64,000 nt of DNA from Thauera sp. 2A1 (lineage in GTDB: Bacteria; Pseudomonadota; Gammaproteobacteria; Burkholderiales; Rhodocyclaceae). The stretch's first letter is position 1. Every line of letters begins with the position of its first letter. A model generated the notes under the pieces. It was not told the origin of the DNA. It saw nothing but the letters and a program-made list of their open reading frames with translations, and did no database searches. Below are positions 8,950 to 23,792 of this stretch, in pieces. The stretch is taken from the NCBI RefSeq assembly GCF_009469595.2, contig NZ_SSXV01000014.1, forward strand, positions 59,016 to 123,015, given 5' to 3'. The position numbers and the translations under genes are program-made.

Positions 8950-11409
8950 TCAGGTCATGCTGACCGGCGCTGTGTGCCAGATCGTGCTGGCGTACTCGGC
9001 GATGGTGCGATCCGACGAGAACGCGCCCATGCCGGCGACGTTGAGCAGCGCGCGCCGGCTCCAGTCCTCGGCGTCGCGGAAGGCGGCGTCGACCCTGTGC
9101 TGGGCGGCGACATAGCTGGCGTAGTCGGCCAGCAGCAGGTAGTGGTCGCCCCAATTCACCAGCACGTCGAACACCTGATGGTAGCGGCCGGGGTCGCCGG
9201 GGCTGAAGACGCCGTCGCGGATGGCGTCCAGCGCCGCCTTCAGCGCCGGGTCGCTGTCGTAGTAACTGCGCGGCGGGTAGCCGCGTGCGCGGATGTCGGC
9301 GACCTCGTCGGTGGTGTGGCCGAAGATGAAGATGTTGTCCTCGCCGACCTGCTCGCGGATCTCGACGTTGGCGCCGTCAAGCGTGCCGATGGTGAGCGCG
9401 CCGTTCAACGCCAGCTTCATGTTGCCGGTGCCCGAGGCCTCGGTGCCGGCGGTCGAGATCTGCTCGGAAAGGTCGGCCGCGGGGATGATCCGCTCCGCCA
9501 GGCTGACGCGGTAGTTGGGCAGAAACACCACCTTCAGGCGGTCGCCGATGCGCGGGTCGTTGTTGATCGTGGTGGCGACGTCATTGATCAGGTGGATGAT
9601 CAGCTTGGCGAACTGGTAGGCCGAGGCCGACTTGCCGGCGAAGATCACCACCCGCGGCACCCAGTCGGTGTCCGGCTGCGCGAGGATGGCCTGGTAGCGG
9701 GTGACGACGTGCAGCACGTTGAGCAACTGGCGCTTGTATTCGTGCATGCGCTTCACATGCACGTCGAACAGCGCGTCGGGATTCAGCTCGATGCACAGGC
9801 GCTCGCTCACGTAGCGGGCGAGGCCTTCCTTGTTCTGGCGCTTCACCGCGCGGAAACGCTGCATGAAGCCGGCATCGTGCTGATATTCGCGCAGCGCGGC
9901 GAGCTGGTCAAGGTTGCGCCGCCAGGTGGGGCCGAGGCGTTCGTCGATCAGCGCGGCGAGGCCCGGGTTGGCCTGGGCCAGCCAGCGCCGCGGCGTGACG
10001 CCGTTGGTCTTGTTGTTGAAGCGCTCGGGCCACAGGCGCGCGAAGTCGGCGAAGATCGACTCCTTCATCAGGTTCGAATGCAGCGCCGACACGCCATTCA
10101 CCGAGTGCGAGGCGACCACCGCCAGGTAGGCCATGCGCACGCGGCGTTCGCCGTGCTCGTCGACCAGCGACAGCCGGCGCATCAGCTCGATGTCGTGGCC
10201 GTGGGCGGCGGTGACGCTGGTGAGGAAGTCGGCGTTGATGTCGAAGATGATGCGCAGGTGGCGCGGCAGCACGCGGCCCAGCATGTCCACCGGCCAGGTC
10301 TCGAGCGCCTCGTGCATCAGCGTGTGGTTGGTGTAGGAGAACACCTTCTGGCATAGCGCCCAGGCGCGCTTCCAGGGCACGCCATGCTCGTCGACCAGCA
10401 GGCGCATCAGCTCGGGGATCGCCAGCACCGGATGGGTGTCGTTGAGGTGCAGGCTCACCTTGTCCGGCAGCGCGTCGAACGTGTCGTGGTTGAAGAGGTA
10501 TCGGCGCACGATGTCCTGCAGGCTGGCCGACACGAAGAAGTATTCCTGGCGCAGGCGCAGTTCGCGCCCCGACAGCGTGGAGTCGTCCGGATACAGCACG
10601 CGCGACACGTTCTCGGAGTGGTTCTTGCCTTCCACTGCGCCGAAGTAGTTGCCGCGGTTGAAGGCGGTGAGGTCCATCTCCTCGGTGGCCTTCGCCGACC
10701 ACAGGCGCAGCGTGTTGACCACCTCGGTGCCGTAGCCGGGAATCATCTGGTCGTAAGCCATCGCCAGCACGTCGTCGGTGCCGACCCAGCGCACCTCGTC
10801 GCCGTGCTCCTCGAGGTGGCCGCCGTAGCGCACCAGCACGCGGATCTCGGGGCGCTGGAATTCCCACGGGTTGCCGTGGGTCAGCCAGTAGTCGGGCACC
10901 TCCACCTGCTGGCCGTCGATGATGCGCTGGCGGAACATGCCATAGTCGTAGCGGATGCCGTAGCCCATGCCGGCGATGTCGAGCGTGGCCATGGAGTCGA
11001 GGAAGCAGGCGGCCAGCCGGCCGAGGCCGCCGTTGCCCAGCGCGGCGTCGGGTTCGAGCTCGAGCAGCGCGTCGGGGTCGACGTCGAGCTCGCGCAGCGC
11101 CTGGCGCACGATCGGCATCAGGTCGGCGGCCAGCATCGCGTTGGTGAAGGTGCGGCCGATGAGGAACTCCATCGACAGGTAGTACACCCGCTTCACGTCC
11201 TGCTCGTAGCAGGCGCGGATGGTCTTCATCCAGCGCTCCACCAGGTGGTCGCGCACCGCGTAGGAGACGGCGTGCAGCCAGTCCTCGGTGCGCGCGGACT
11301 CCGGATTCTTGGCGATCTGGTACATCAGCTTGTTCGAGATCGCGCGCTTGAATGCGGCGACGTCGCGCGACAGGTGGTCGTAGTGGTGCTCGAACTGCTG
11401 CAGATCCAT
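8950..11409 (-). CDS. glgP: Glycogen/alpha-glucan phosphorylase
   Basis: 819 residues, full length for the family. It removes glucose-1-phosphate from non-reducing ends of glycogen with pyridoxal phosphate as cofactor. The PLP-lysine signature [20 protein letters not shown] is intact near residue 650, and the N-terminal NKLMYQ and [12 protein letters not shown] motifs are present. The frame continues upstream into proline/arginine-rich sequence, so the ATG at 11409 was chosen. It is the last gene of the minus-strand glycogen operon, 83 bases after glgA, and supplies the breakdown step. Confidence 0.93.
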   Translation of the reverse strand: MDLQQFEHHYDHLSRDVAAFKRAISNKLMYQIAKNPESARTEDWLHAVSYAVRDHLVERWMKTIRACYEQDVKRVYYLSMEFLIGRTFTNAMLAADLMPIVRQALRELDVDPDALLELEPDAALGNGGLGRLAACFLDSMATLDIAGMGYGIRYDYGMFRQRIIDGQQVEVPDYWLTHGNPWEFQRPEIRVLVRYGGHLEEHGDEVRWVGTDDVLAMAYDQMIPGYGTEVVNTLRLWSAKATEEMDLTAFNRGNYFGAVEGKNHSENVSRVLYPDDSTLSGRELRLRQEYFFVSASLQDIVRRYLFNHDTFDALPDKVSLHLNDTHPVLAIPELMRLLVDEHGVPWKRAWALCQKVFSYTNHTLMHEALETWPVDMLGRVLPRHLRIIFDINADFLTSVTAAHGHDIELMRRLSLVDEHGERRVRMAYLAVVASHSVNGVSALHSNLMKESIFADFARLWPERFNNKTNGVTPRRWLAQANPGLAALIDERLGPTWRRNLDQLAALREYQHDAGFMQRFRAVKRQNKEGLARYVSERLCIELNPDALFDVHVKRMHEYKRQLLNVLHVVTRYQAILAQPDTDWVPRVVIFAGKSASAYQFAKLIIHLINDVATTINNDPRIGDRLKVVFLPNYRVSLAERIIPAADLSEQISTAGTEASGTGNMKLALNGALTIGTLDGANVEIREQVGEDNIFIFGHTTDEVADIRARGYPPRSYYDSDPALKAALDAIRDGVFSPGDPGRYHQVFDVLVNWGDHYLLLADYASYVAAQHRVDAAFRDAEDWSRRALLNVAGMGAFSSDRTIAEYASTIWHTAPVSMT

Positions 11410-11492
11410 GGGCGGGTTCACGATGCGAAGGCCGGGGGTCGAAGGAGTTGGGAAGGAGAGGGACGTCGGTGCGGGCGAGGGGCGTCGACGGG

Positions 11493-12953
11493 TCAGCCGC
11501 CGACCTGCCGGTAGAGTGCCAGATAGCGCGCGGCGGCGACATCCCAGCCGCAGGGCTGTGCCATCGCGCGCTGCTGCACCTGGCGCCATTCGCCCACGCG
11601 GCGGTACAGCGCCAGCGCCCGGTCCGCAGCCTGCAGCAGACCCGTGGCGGCGAAGTCGTCGAAGACGAAGCCGGTGGCATCGGTGTCCAGCGTCTCGAGC
11701 CGGGTGTCGGCCACGGTGTCGGCCAGGCCGCCGACCCGGCGCACCAGCGGCAGCGTGCCGTACTTGAGGCCGTAGAGCTGCGTGAGGCCGCAGGGTTCGT
11801 AACGCGACGGCACCATGATCACGTCGCTGCCGGCGATCAGGCGATGGGCGAAGGCTTCGTCGTAGCCCAGCCTGACCGCGACCGCATCCGGGCTGGCCTC
11901 CGCGGCGGCGCGGAAGGCGGCCTCGAGGCCCGTATCGCCGCTGCCCAGGAGGGCGAATTGCGCGCCCCTGGCGATGAGTTCCGGCAGCGCCTGCAACACC
12001 AGGTGCAGGCCCTTCTGCTCGGTGAGTCGGCTCACCACGCAGAAGATCGGCGACGCGGCGGCAACCTGCAGGCCCAGCTCGCGCTGCAGGGCGGCCTTGC
12101 AGCCGGCCTTGGCCTCGAGGCCGGTGGCGTCGTAGCGGCCGGCCAGCAGGCGATCGGTGGCCGGGTTCCAGACCGCGTCATCGACCCCGTTGAGGATGCC
12201 GGACAGATCCTGCGCGCGGCTGCGCAACAGGCCGTCGAGCCCGCAGCCCTGCTCGGGTTGCTGGATCTCGCGCGCGTAGCTGGGGCTGACGGTGGTGATG
12301 CGGTCGGCGTAGTACAGGCCGGCCTTCATGAAGTTCACCTGGCCGTGGAATTCCACGCCGTGCATGTCGAAGTAATGCGCCGGCAGGCCGAGCTCGGCGA
12401 AGTGGCGGGCGTCGAACAGGCCCTGGTAGGCGAGGTTGTGCACCGTGTAGATGCTGCCTGCGGGCTTCCGTCCGCTGGCCTCGGCGGCCGCGCGAAGGTA
12501 GGCCGGCGCGAGCGCCGCATGCCAGTCGTGCGCATGCACGACCTGCGGCGTCCAGGCCGCATCCAGGCCCTCGGCCAGGGCGGCGGCCGTCCAGCCCAGC
12601 AGCGCGAAGCGCAGGTGGTTGTCGGCGTAGGGCTGGTGCTGCGCGTCGGCATAGGGGCCGCCGCTGCGGTGGTAGCACGCGGGCGCGTCGATCACGTAGG
12701 CATCGACGTCGCAGGCCGGCAGATGGCCGCGCAGCAGGCGGGCGCCGCCGGGGGCCAATGCCGCGGGAGGCGACAGCTTCGCCACTTCCTCCGCGTTCTG
12801 CAGCCCGTCGAGGATGGGCAGAAAACCGGGCAGCAGCACGCGCACGTCGGCGCCCAGCGCGCGCAGGGCGGGGGGCAGGGCGCCGGCCACGTCGGCCAGG
12901 CCGCCCGTCTTCAGCAGCGGAAAGATCTCGGCACAGGCCTGCAGCACGCGCAT
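11493..12953 (-). CDS. glgA: Glycogen synthase
   Basis: 486 residues of the GT5 family; it adds glucose from ADP-glucose to the growing glucan. The ADP-glucose-binding [13 protein letters not shown] motif is at residues 15-27, and the C-terminal nucleotide-binding motifs ([23 protein letters not shown]) are intact. A GTG at 12966-12968 overlaps the glgC stop codon, but the ATG at 12953 has a GAGGA ribosome site about nine bases upstream and matches family starts. It sits directly behind glgC, which makes its substrate. Confidence 0.92.
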   Translation of the reverse strand: MRVLQACAEIFPLLKTGGLADVAGALPPALRALGADVRVLLPGFLPILDGLQNAEEVAKLSPPAALAPGGARLLRGHLPACDVDAYVIDAPACYHRSGGPYADAQHQPYADNHLRFALLGWTAAALAEGLDAAWTPQVVHAHDWHAALAPAYLRAAAEASGRKPAGSIYTVHNLAYQGLFDARHFAELGLPAHYFDMHGVEFHGQVNFMKAGLYYADRITTVSPSYAREIQQPEQGCGLDGLLRSRAQDLSGILNGVDDAVWNPATDRLLAGRYDATGLEAKAGCKAALQRELGLQVAAASPIFCVVSRLTEQKGLHLVLQALPELIARGAQFALLGSGDTGLEAAFRAAAEASPDAVAVRLGYDEAFAHRLIAGSDVIMVPSRYEPCGLTQLYGLKYGTLPLVRRVGGLADTVADTRLETLDTDATGFVFDDFAATGLLQAADRALALYRRVGEWRQVQQRAMAQPCGWDVAAARYLALYRQVGG

Positions 12954-12964
12954 GGTCGCCGTCC

Positions 12965-14242
12965 TCACAGTGCATCCAGCATCTGCTGGGTCACCAGCAC
13001 GACGCCGCCTTCGGTGCGATGGAAGCGCTGCGCGTCGAGCTCCGCGTCCTCGCCGATGACCAGGCCTTCGGGGATCTTGCAGCCGCGGTCGATCACCACG
13101 CGGCTGAGCCGGCAGTGCCGGTTGATCTGCACGTCGGGCAGCACCACCGCCTGGTCGATCTCGCTGAAGGAGCGCACCAGGATGTTGGAGAACAGCACCG
13201 AGTTGCGCACCACCGAGCCCGACACGATGCAGCCGGCCGACACCAGCGCGTTGATCGCCTCGCCGCGGCGCCCCTCCTGGTCATGCACGAACTTGGCGGG
13301 CGGCAGTTGCTCCTGGTAGGTCCAGATCGGCCAGTCCTTGTCGTACATGTTCAAGGCCGGTGTGGTCGAGGCGAGGTCGAGGTTGGCCGCCCAGTAGGCA
13401 TCCACCGTGCCGACGTCGCGCCAGTAGGGCCCGGAGAAAGGCGGCGTGGCGATGGCCGACATCGAGAAGGGGTGCGCCTGCGCCTGCTGCTCGGCCACCG
13501 CGCGCGGAATGATGTCCTTGCCGAAATCGTGGCTGGAGTGCGGGTTCTTCGCGTCATCCTCGAGCAGGCGGTAGAGATAGTCGGCGTTGAATACGTAGAT
13601 GCCCATGCTGGCCAGCGACATCTCCGGGTTGCCCGGCATCGGCGGCGGGTCGGCGGGCTTCTCGACGAAGGCGGTGATGTGGCGCTGCGCGTCGATCGCC
13701 ATGACGCCGAAGGCGCTCGCTTCGCTGCGCGTCACCTCGATGCAGCCCACCGTGACATTGCGGCCGCTGGCGGCGTGGTCGGCGAGCATGACGAGGTAGT
13801 CCATCTTGTATACGTGGTCGCCGGCCAGGATCACGATGTACTCGGGGGGCCGCGTATTGGTGCGGATGATGTCGAGGTTCTGGAAGACGGCATCCGCCGT
13901 GCCCTGGTACCAGTGCTCCTCGTCGATGCGTTGCTGTGCGGGCAGCAGGTCGAGGAACTCGTTCATCTCGTTGCGCAGGAAGCTCCAGCCGCGTTGCAGG
14001 TGGCGCAGCAGCGAGTGGCTCTTGTACTGGGTGATGACGCCCATGCGGCGGATGCCCGAGTTCAGGCAGTTCGACAGCGCGAAGTCGATGATGCGGAACT
14101 TGCCGCCGAAATGAACCGCCGGCTTGGCTCGGACGTTGGTGAGGTCGCGCAGCCGCGAGCCGCGGCCGCCGGCCAGCACGAGCGCGATCGAGCGCCGCGC
14201 CAGGGCGCGGCCGCCGTCTGCACTGTTGCCTTTGATGTGCAT
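12965..14242 (-). CDS. glgC: Glucose-1-phosphate adenylyltransferase
   Basis: 425 residues; it makes ADP-glucose from glucose-1-phosphate and ATP, the committed and normally regulated step of glycogen synthesis. Visible motifs: the nucleotidyltransferase loop [15 protein letters not shown] (23-37), [20 protein letters not shown], the catalytic [11 protein letters not shown] segment, and a C-terminal left-handed beta-helix. A GGAGAAAGC ribosome site precedes the ATG. It lies between pgm and glgA. Confidence 0.94.
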   Translation of the reverse strand: MHIKGNSADGGRALARRSIALVLAGGRGSRLRDLTNVRAKPAVHFGGKFRIIDFALSNCLNSGIRRMGVITQYKSHSLLRHLQRGWSFLRNEMNEFLDLLPAQQRIDEEHWYQGTADAVFQNLDIIRTNTRPPEYIVILAGDHVYKMDYLVMLADHAASGRNVTVGCIEVTRSEASAFGVMAIDAQRHITAFVEKPADPPPMPGNPEMSLASMGIYVFNADYLYRLLEDDAKNPHSSHDFGKDIIPRAVAEQQAQAHPFSMSAIATPPFSGPYWRDVGTVDAYWAANLDLASTTPALNMYDKDWPIWTYQEQLPPAKFVHDQEGRRGEAINALVSAGCIVSGSVVRNSVLFSNILVRSFSEIDQAVVLPDVQINRHCRLSRVVIDRGCKIPEGLVIGEDAELDAQRFHRTEGGVVLVTQQMLDAL

Positions 14243-14300
14243 GATGCTTTCTCCGTATCCAGATCCGGTGTGCGGTGCTTGGGCTGTGGGCCGGCGCGGT

Positions 14301-18176
<3,876 letters not shown>

Positions 18177-18184
<8 letters not shown>

Positions 18185-20417
18185 CGCATACCAGCATCAG
18201 GGTCGCAAGCGGCGGCAGCGTCAGCGCCACCGACTGCGCGCGGCCGTGCCACGCGACGGGTTCGCTGGCGAGCGGCGCGTTGCCGACGCCCGAGCCGCCG
18301 TAGATGGCAGCGTCGGTGTTGATGATCTCGCGCCACAGACCGCCCTGCGGCACACCGATACGCCAGCCTGCGCGCACCACCGGCGTCAGGTTGCAGACCA
18401 CCACCACCGCGCGCCCTGCGGCGTCGCGGCGCTCGAAGGCAATGATCGAATGCGTGGCATCGTCATGGCTGATCCACGCGAAGCCCTCGGGCGAGACGTC
18501 GAGCTGGTGCAGCGCCGGATAGTGGCGCATCACCGCGTTGAGATCGCGCACCAGGCGCTGCACGCCGGCATGCGGCGCCTGGTCGAGCAGATGCCAGGGC
18601 AGGGCCACGTCCGCGTTCCATTCGTCCCAGGGCGCGAACTCGCAACCCATGAACAGCAGCTTCTTGCCCGGATGCCCCCACATGTAGCCGTAATACGCGC
18701 GCAGGTTCGCGAAGCGCTGCCAGTCGTCGCCCGGCATCTTGCGCAGCAGCGAGCCCTTGCCGTGCACCACCTCGTCGTGTGACAGCGGCAGCACGAAGTT
18801 CTCGCTGAAGGCATACATCAGCGAGAAGCGGATCTGGTCGTGGTGGTGCTTGCGATGCACCGGGTCGCGCGCGAAATAGGCCAGCGTGTCGTTCATCCAG
18901 CCCATGTTCCACTTGTAGTGGAAGCCCAGTCCTCCCCCTTGCAGGTCGGGCGCGGGCGGCCGGGTGACCTGCGGGAAGGCGGTCGATTCTTCCGCGAAGG
19001 TGATCGCCTCCGGACGCTGGGTGCCGACGATGTGGTTCATGCGGCGCAGGAACTCGATCGCCTCCAGGTTCTCGCGGCCGCCTTCCCGGTTCGGGATCCA
19101 TTCGCCGGCCTTGCGGCTGTAGTCGCGATACAGCATCGACGCCACCGCATCCACGCGCAGGCCGTCGATGCCGAAGCGCTCGATCCAGTAAAGCGCGTTA
19201 CCGATCAGGTAGTTGCGCACCTCGGCGCGGCCGTAGTTGTAGATCAGCGTGTTCCAGTCGTGATGGAAGCCTTCGCGCGGGTCGGCGTGCTCGTACAGGT
19301 GCGTGCCGTCGAAGCGGGCGAGGCCGTGCGCGTCGGTGGGGAAGTGGGCGGGTACCCAGTCGAGGATCACACCCAGCCCGGCAGCGCGGGCGGCCTCGAC
19401 GAAGGCGCGGAATTCCGCCGGGGTGCCGAAGCGCGAGGTGGGCGCGTACAGCCCGGTGGGCTGGTAGCCCCAGGAGCCGTCGAAAGGGTGCTCGTGCACC
19501 GGCATCAGCTCGATGTGGGTGAAGCCCAGGTCGCGCACGTAGGGCACGAGCTGCTCGGCCAGCTCGCGATAGCTCAGCCATTCGCCACGTGCATTGCGTC
19601 GCCACGAGCCCGGATGCACCTCGTAGATGCTGATCGGCGCGTCGAGCGCATTGGCCCGGCGGCGCGCCTCGTCGCTCGCCAGGCCGGGCAGCAAGCGCTG
19701 CACTACCGAGGCGGTCTGCGGCCGCATCTCGGCGCGGAAGGCGAAAGGGTCGGACTTTGTGCGCACTGCCCCGTCGCTGCCGAGGACCTCGAACTTGTAC
19801 AGATCGCCTTCGCCCACCTCGGGCACGAAGAGTTCCCACACGCCGCATTCGTGGCGCAGCCGCATCGGATGGCGCCGGCCGTCCCAGTTGTTGAATCCGC
19901 CCACCACCGACACGCGGCGGGCCGCCGGCGCCCATACGGCGAAGCGCGTGCCGGCGACACCGTCCACCACGTTGAGGTGTGCGCCCAGCCACTCGTAGGG
20001 GCGGTGGTGCGTGCCCTCGGCGAGCAGCCACACGTCCAGGTCATGGATCAGCGGCGGAAAACGGTAGGGATCGTCGATGTCCGAGGTGTGGTCGACCGAT
20101 TCGTCAGGTGTTGCCCATTCGACGCGCAGCCGATATGCGAACGGCTTGCGGCGGCGCGGGATGACGGCGGTGAAGAGCGCGCTGTCCGCCTGGCGCTGGA
20201 GGTTCGCCACGCGTCGCGCATGCGCGTCCACCACCGCGACGGTGCGGGCGCCCGGCAGCAGCGCGCGGATGACGACGCCGTCCTGGGTGGAATGCAGACC
20301 GAGCACTGAGAACGGGTCGCCGTGCGTGGTCCGCATGAGGGCGTCGAGTGCCCCGGGATCGATCTGCCCGCCGGCGTCAGGGGGAGGGCACGAGGCCTCG
20401 GGAGGTGGCTTTGGCAT
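18177..20417 (-). CDS. glgB: 1,4-alpha-glucan (glycogen) branching enzyme
   Basis: 746 residues of GH13. It transfers glucan segments to make alpha-1,6 branches. An N-terminal GlgB domain ([10 protein letters not shown]) precedes a CBM48 module ([22 protein letters not shown]). The catalytic barrel shows VPAHFPTD, the nucleophile [13 protein letters not shown], the acid AEESTAFP and [15 protein letters not shown]. The frame opens at a TTG (20468), but the ATG at 20417 gives a normal family length; 20336 is another option. It is the first gene of the glycogen operon, so the promoter should lie in 20,418-20,700. Confidence 0.92.
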
Positions 20418-20715
20418 ATTGGGGCACCGCTTGAGCGATGGATCAGGGGTGCAGATTCCGGGAGGCAATGTCAGGAGACGTGGGACGTGGTGGTTGCATC
20501 TGGCATCGGTTCCAATGTTCGCGCAAATCCGGGCCGATGTGGGGTCTATCGCTTGTGTAGGCGTGCATTATTCGCGTCGACACGCTCGCAGTCCGGCTGC
20601 ACCTTGCCGCCTGGATCCAGCCCACGGCACATGCCATCCACCCCGCGCGAGGATGCGCACCCTGGCCGCTGATATACTGCGGCCGGATCAAAGACGAAAA
20701 GTCGCGCTGCGCCGC
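20418..20715. promoter_or_regulatory. Divergent glgB / pgsA intergenic region
   Basis: 298 bases separate the divergent starts of the glycogen operon and pgsA and must hold both promoters. The only box I can point to is TATACT at 20673-20678, 37 bases before the pgsA ATG, without a convincing -35 partner. No coding potential is seen. Confidence 0.4.
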
Positions 20716-21294
20716 ATGCCATTCAATATCCCCAACTCCCTGACCTGGGCGCGCATTGCGCTGATTCCGCTGTTCGTCGGCATCTTCTACCTGCCCGAAA
20801 GCTGGATGGCGGTGACGCACCGCAACGAGCTCGCGACCCTGTTCTTCGTCGTGGCGGCGGTCACCGACTGGTTCGACGGCTATCTCGCGCGGGCGCTGAA
20901 ACAGACGTCCGCCTTCGGTGCCTTCCTCGATCCGGTGGCGGACAAGCTGATGGTGGCGGCGGCACTGATCGTGCTTGTCCAGCTTGCGCGCGTGGATGCG
21001 ATCATCGCGGTGGTGATCATCGGCCGCGAGATCACGATTTCGGCGCTGCGCGAGTGGATGGCCAGGGTGGGGCGCTCGGCCAGCGTCGCCGTCGCCTACG
21101 TCGGCAAGCTCAAGACCGCTGCGCAGATGGCCGCCATTCCGCTGCTGCTGTTCGACGCGCCGGTGCTCTCGTTCGACGTGCGCCTGCTCGGCAGCATCCT
21201 GATCTACATTGCGGCGGCGCTCACGCTGTGGTCGATGGGCTACTACCTGCATCGCGCGCTGCCCTTGCTGACGCAGCACGATGCCGAGCAATGA
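20716..21294 (+). CDS. pgsA: CDP-diacylglycerol-glycerol-3-phosphate 3-phosphatidyltransferase
   Basis: 192 residues of a membrane enzyme that makes phosphatidylglycerol-phosphate, the committed step to anionic phospholipids. The CDP-alcohol phosphotransferase signature is complete (D-G-x2-A-R-x8-G-x3-D-x3-D, in DGYLARAL...FGAFLDPVAD), flanked by four or more hydrophobic segments. The frame is open far upstream because it overlaps glgB antisense. The ATG at 20716 (MPFNIPNSLTWARI) is the family-typical start. Confidence 0.93.
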   Translation: MPFNIPNSLTWARIALIPLFVGIFYLPESWMAVTHRNELATLFFVVAAVTDWFDGYLARALKQTSAFGAFLDPVADKLMVAAALIVLVQLARVDAIIAVVIIGREITISALREWMARVGRSASVAVAYVGKLKTAAQMAAIPLLLFDAPVLSFDVRLLGSILIYIAAALTLWSMGYYLHRALPLLTQHDAEQ

Positions 21295-21316
21295 TCGCTG
21301 CTGATCGCATTCCTGG

Positions 21317-21344
21317 TTGACACCGGTTATTCGCTGTCTATAAT
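21317..21344 (+). promoter_or_regulatory. Sigma70-type promoter of tRNA cluster
   Basis: A perfect TTGACA at 21317-21322 and a perfect TATAAT at 21339-21344, with a 16-base spacer. The -10 box is 15 bases before the first tRNA-Gly. Confidence 0.85.
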
Positions 21345-21359
21345 TGCGGTCTTTCCCGA

Positions 21360-21435
21360 GCGGGAATAGCTCAGTTGGTAGAGCGCAACCTTGCCAAGGT
21401 TGAGGTCGCGAGTTCGAGACTCGTTTCCCGCTCCA
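21360..21435 (+). tRNA. tRNA-Gly (GCC), copy 1
   Basis: 76 nt with encoded CCA. Acceptor strands GCGGGAA/TTCCCGC pair fully; the anticodon GCC sits in loop TTGCCAA, and the T-loop TTCGAGA is standard. Copies 2 and 3 are identical in sequence. Confidence 0.97.
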
Positions 21436-21508
21436 CTGTTTTCCGGGTCGAGCGTCAGGCTCGTTCCATCGGCAGGCCGGATTCACCGGCCGCCGGCAAG
21501 CAGTTCAT

Positions 21509-21582
21509 GGCGCGATGGCAGAGTGGTTATGCAGCGGCCTGCAAAGCCGTGTACCCCGGTTCGATTCCGAGTCGCGCCTCCA
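21509..21582 (+). tRNA. tRNA-Cys (GCA)
   Basis: 74 nt with encoded CCA. Acceptor GGCGCGA/TCGCGCC; anticodon GCA in loop CTGCAAA. It is followed within a few bases by a strong terminator. Confidence 0.96.
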
Positions 21583-21584
21583 GC

Positions 21585-21627
21585 AGAAAAAGATAAAGCC
21601 CGCCCGCAGCGGGCTTTATCTTTTTCT
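21585..21627 (+). terminator. Rho-independent terminator after tRNA-Cys
   Basis: A long, nearly perfect inverted repeat (AGAAAAAGATAAAGCCCGC / GCGGGCTTTATCTTTTTCT) with a short loop. The A-rich and T-rich flanks make it potentially bidirectional. Confidence 0.9.
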
Positions 21628-21693
21628 GGTTTTCCCCACGGGGAGGCGTAGCGCGCGGTTCGTGGCGGTTTGCCGCTTTTCGAGGCGAAATCG

Positions 21694-21721
21694 TTGACAG
21701 CGTGACAAGATCGGCTAAAAT
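21694..21721 (+). promoter_or_regulatory. Second sigma70-type promoter in tRNA cluster
   Basis: TTGACA at 21694-21699 and TAAAAT at 21716-21721 with a 16-base spacer, 16 bases before the second tRNA-Gly. It restarts transcription after the terminator. Confidence 0.8.
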
Positions 21722-21737
21722 GCCGGCTCTTTCCCGA

Positions 21738-21813
21738 GCGGGAATAGCTCAGTTGGTAGAGCGCAACCTTGCCAAGGTTGAGGTCGCGAGTTCGAGACTC
21801 GTTTCCCGCTCCA
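21738..21813 (+). tRNA. tRNA-Gly (GCC), copy 2
   Basis: 76 nt, identical to copy 1. It is preceded by the same CTTTCCCGA 5' flank as copy 1, so the duplication includes upstream bases. Confidence 0.97.
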
Positions 21814-21863
21814 AGTTTTTCGTGCAGGATGAGCGTGGTATTTCATCCGGCCAGCAGTACAAC

Positions 21864-21939
21864 GCGGGAATAGCTCAGTTGGTAGAGCGCAACCTTGCCA
21901 AGGTTGAGGTCGCGAGTTCGAGACTCGTTTCCCGCTCCA
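21864..21939 (+). tRNA. tRNA-Gly (GCC), copy 3
   Basis: 76 nt, identical to copies 1 and 2. It follows copy 2 after a 50-base spacer and is presumably co-transcribed with it. Confidence 0.97.
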
Positions 21940-21944
21940 GCATC

Positions 21945-21987
21945 CGAAGCCGGATGAGTGCAAAGCGCTCATCCGGCTTCGTGCTTT
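21945..21987 (+). terminator. Terminator after tRNA-Gly copies 2-3
   Basis: A perfect 14-bp inverted repeat (CGAAGCCGGATGAG / CTCATCCGGCTTCG) with a 9-base loop, followed by TGCTTTT. It lies just before the next CDS. Confidence 0.85.
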
Positions 21988-21994
21988 TGGGGTC

Positions 21995-23179
21995 ATGCCC
22001 ATGCAGATCCAGCTCCCCATCGCGCCGCGCGATGTCGTCCTGCCCGATTACGGCGCCGATGGCTTGTACGGGTTTGCGCGCGGGCTGCGCGACTGGCTTC
22101 GCGAGCCCGGTGCCGCCTGGCCACAGGCCGGTATCGGCATGGGGGCGCGAACGGTCGTCGTGCTGCTCATCATCGACGGCCTGGGCGACGGTTTCCTGGC
22201 GCGCCATGGCAGCGGCTCCACGCTGCTCGCGCACCGCGTTCGCCCCATGAGCTCGGTCTTCCCCAGCACCACCGCCAGCGCCGTCACCTTGCTGCACACC
22301 GGCCTGTCGCCGGCCGAGCATGGCCTGAACGGCTGGTTCATCCACGACCGGCGCTTCGGTGGGGTGATCGCGCCGCTACCGCTGCTGCAGCGTGGCAATG
22401 GGCCGGTCGATGCTTTTCGCCTGACTTCTCGCCTGTTTCCCTACGACTCGATGTTCCGCGGCGCGCAAAGGCCCGTCACCGTGCTGTCGCCTGCCGACCT
22501 CGCCCTGTCGCGCTTTTCCCGGCATCACTCGCGCGGCGCGCGCATCCTGCCCTACAAGGGGCTCGACGAGCTGGGACCGGCAATCCTGCAGGCAGCGGCA
22601 GTGTTGCAGGGTGTCGGCGGGCTGGTGCATGCCTACTACCCGGTGTTCGACGCCATCAGCCACGCTTACGGCGCCCATTCCTCACAGGCGCTGTCGGTCT
22701 TCGCCCGCATCGATACCCTGTTCGGCGCGCTGAGCGTGGCCCTGCGCGACAGCGGCGCGGTGTTGCTGGCCACTGCCGACCACGGCTTCATCGATGCGCC
22801 ACCCGAGAAGGTCGTGTCGATCGAACCCGGCTCGGCCGTCGCGCAGATGCTCGCGGCGCCCCTGTTCGGCGAGCGCCGGGCGGCCTTCTGCGCGCTCAGG
22901 AAAGGGGCGGAGGGCGAATTCGACGCCTGGGCGGCGACAGAACTGCAAGGCAAGGCCGTGGCGCTGCCGGGCAAGGCGGTGCTCGAGTCGGGGCTGCTGG
23001 GGCCGGGCAAGCCCAACAGGCGTCTCCGCGAGCGGGTGGGCGATCGGGTGCTGCTGATGGAGCGCGGCTGGACGCTGGTCGATACGGTGGAAGGTGAGAA
23101 GCCGCACGCGATGATCGGCGTGCATGGCGGGCTCAGCGCGGACGAGATGTGGGTGCCGCTGATCCGCTCCGCGCCTTGA
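21995..23179 (+). CDS. Alkaline-phosphatase-superfamily phosphodiesterase / nucleotide pyrophosphatase-like protein
   Basis: 394 residues. The metal and nucleophile pattern of the type I phosphodiesterase group is readable: VVLLIIDGLGDG (first Asp), FPSTTASAVT (Thr nucleophile), YYPVFDAISHAYG (Asp/His), LLATADHGFID (Asp-His) and MIGVHGG (His). No signal peptide is evident, so it is probably cytoplasmic. The substrate is unknown. M3 is an alternative start. It follows the tRNA cluster terminator and is a separate unit. Confidence 0.75.
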   Translation: MPMQIQLPIAPRDVVLPDYGADGLYGFARGLRDWLREPGAAWPQAGIGMGARTVVVLLIIDGLGDGFLARHGSGSTLLAHRVRPMSSVFPSTTASAVTLLHTGLSPAEHGLNGWFIHDRRFGGVIAPLPLLQRGNGPVDAFRLTSRLFPYDSMFRGAQRPVTVLSPADLALSRFSRHHSRGARILPYKGLDELGPAILQAAAVLQGVGGLVHAYYPVFDAISHAYGAHSSQALSVFARIDTLFGALSVALRDSGAVLLATADHGFIDAPPEKVVSIEPGSAVAQMLAAPLFGERRAAFCALRKGAEGEFDAWAATELQGKAVALPGKAVLESGLLGPGKPNRRLRERVGDRVLLMERGWTLVDTVEGEKPHAMIGVHGGLSADEMWVPLIRSAP

Positions 23180-23231
23180 ACCGGGTGCCGCGTGCAGACG
23201 TCGCCGCTGCCGCATGCACGGCTGGCGGCGG

Positions 23232-23705
23232 TCAGTGCAGGTCTTCCTCCATCGGCGGCACGGGCATCAGCATGATGCCTTCCTCGAGGAGCTCCTCCAC
23301 CTCCTCGCGCGAGGCGGCGCCGCGGATGTTGCGCGCTTCGATTTCACCTTGATGCATCTTGCGCGCCTCTTCCGGCAGCCGGGCGCCCACGTCCTCGGCC
23401 TCGCGCGCCAGCTTGCGCAGCATGGACAGCATGGCGGCAGCCGCTTCCAGTGTCACCGGCGGCGAGGGTTGTGGTGGCGCCGCCGGCATCGTGCGGCTCG
23501 CGGCTGGGGTTGCGGATGGCGCGGCATGCGGGGCCGCATGGCGCGTCTGGACGTAGGGGGCGCTGGGTAGGCGGCGTACCGCGTGCGAGGCGCAAGCCGG
23601 ACATTCGACGAGCCCGCGCGCAAGCTGATCCGCGAAGGCCTCGGCAGAGCCGAACCAGCCTTCGAAACGGTGTTCCTTGTCGCAGCAGAGGTCGAGGACG
23701 ATCAC
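23232..23705 (-). CDS. DUF1178 family protein
   Basis: 157 residues starting at a GTG (MIVLDLCCDKEHRFEGWFGS). The N-terminal zinc-ribbon-like half has CC...CPAC cysteines; an alanine/proline-rich linker and a glutamate-rich C-terminal helix follow. This matches the DUF1178 family, common in alpha- and betaproteobacteria and of unknown function. It lies downstream of minE and tRNA-Leu on the same strand. Confidence 0.8.
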   Translation of the reverse strand: MIVLDLCCDKEHRFEGWFGSAEAFADQLARGLVECPACASHAVRRLPSAPYVQTRHAAPHAAPSATPAASRTMPAAPPQPSPPVTLEAAAAMLSMLRKLAREAEDVGARLPEEARKMHQGEIEARNIRGAASREEVEELLEEGIMLMPVPPMEEDLH

Positions 23706-23792
23706 GGATCAGTTGGCGCCGGCGAAGTACGAACTAGGGACGGGACGAAACGCCATTGAGGGCGTCATTGGGTCGACCGCCGTGATTCGAGA

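Noticed and set aside
8938..10356. Long plus-strand frames opposite glgP and glgA-glgC
   Set aside because: Antisense shadows of genes with intact family motifs; composition is typical of reversed GC-rich codons.
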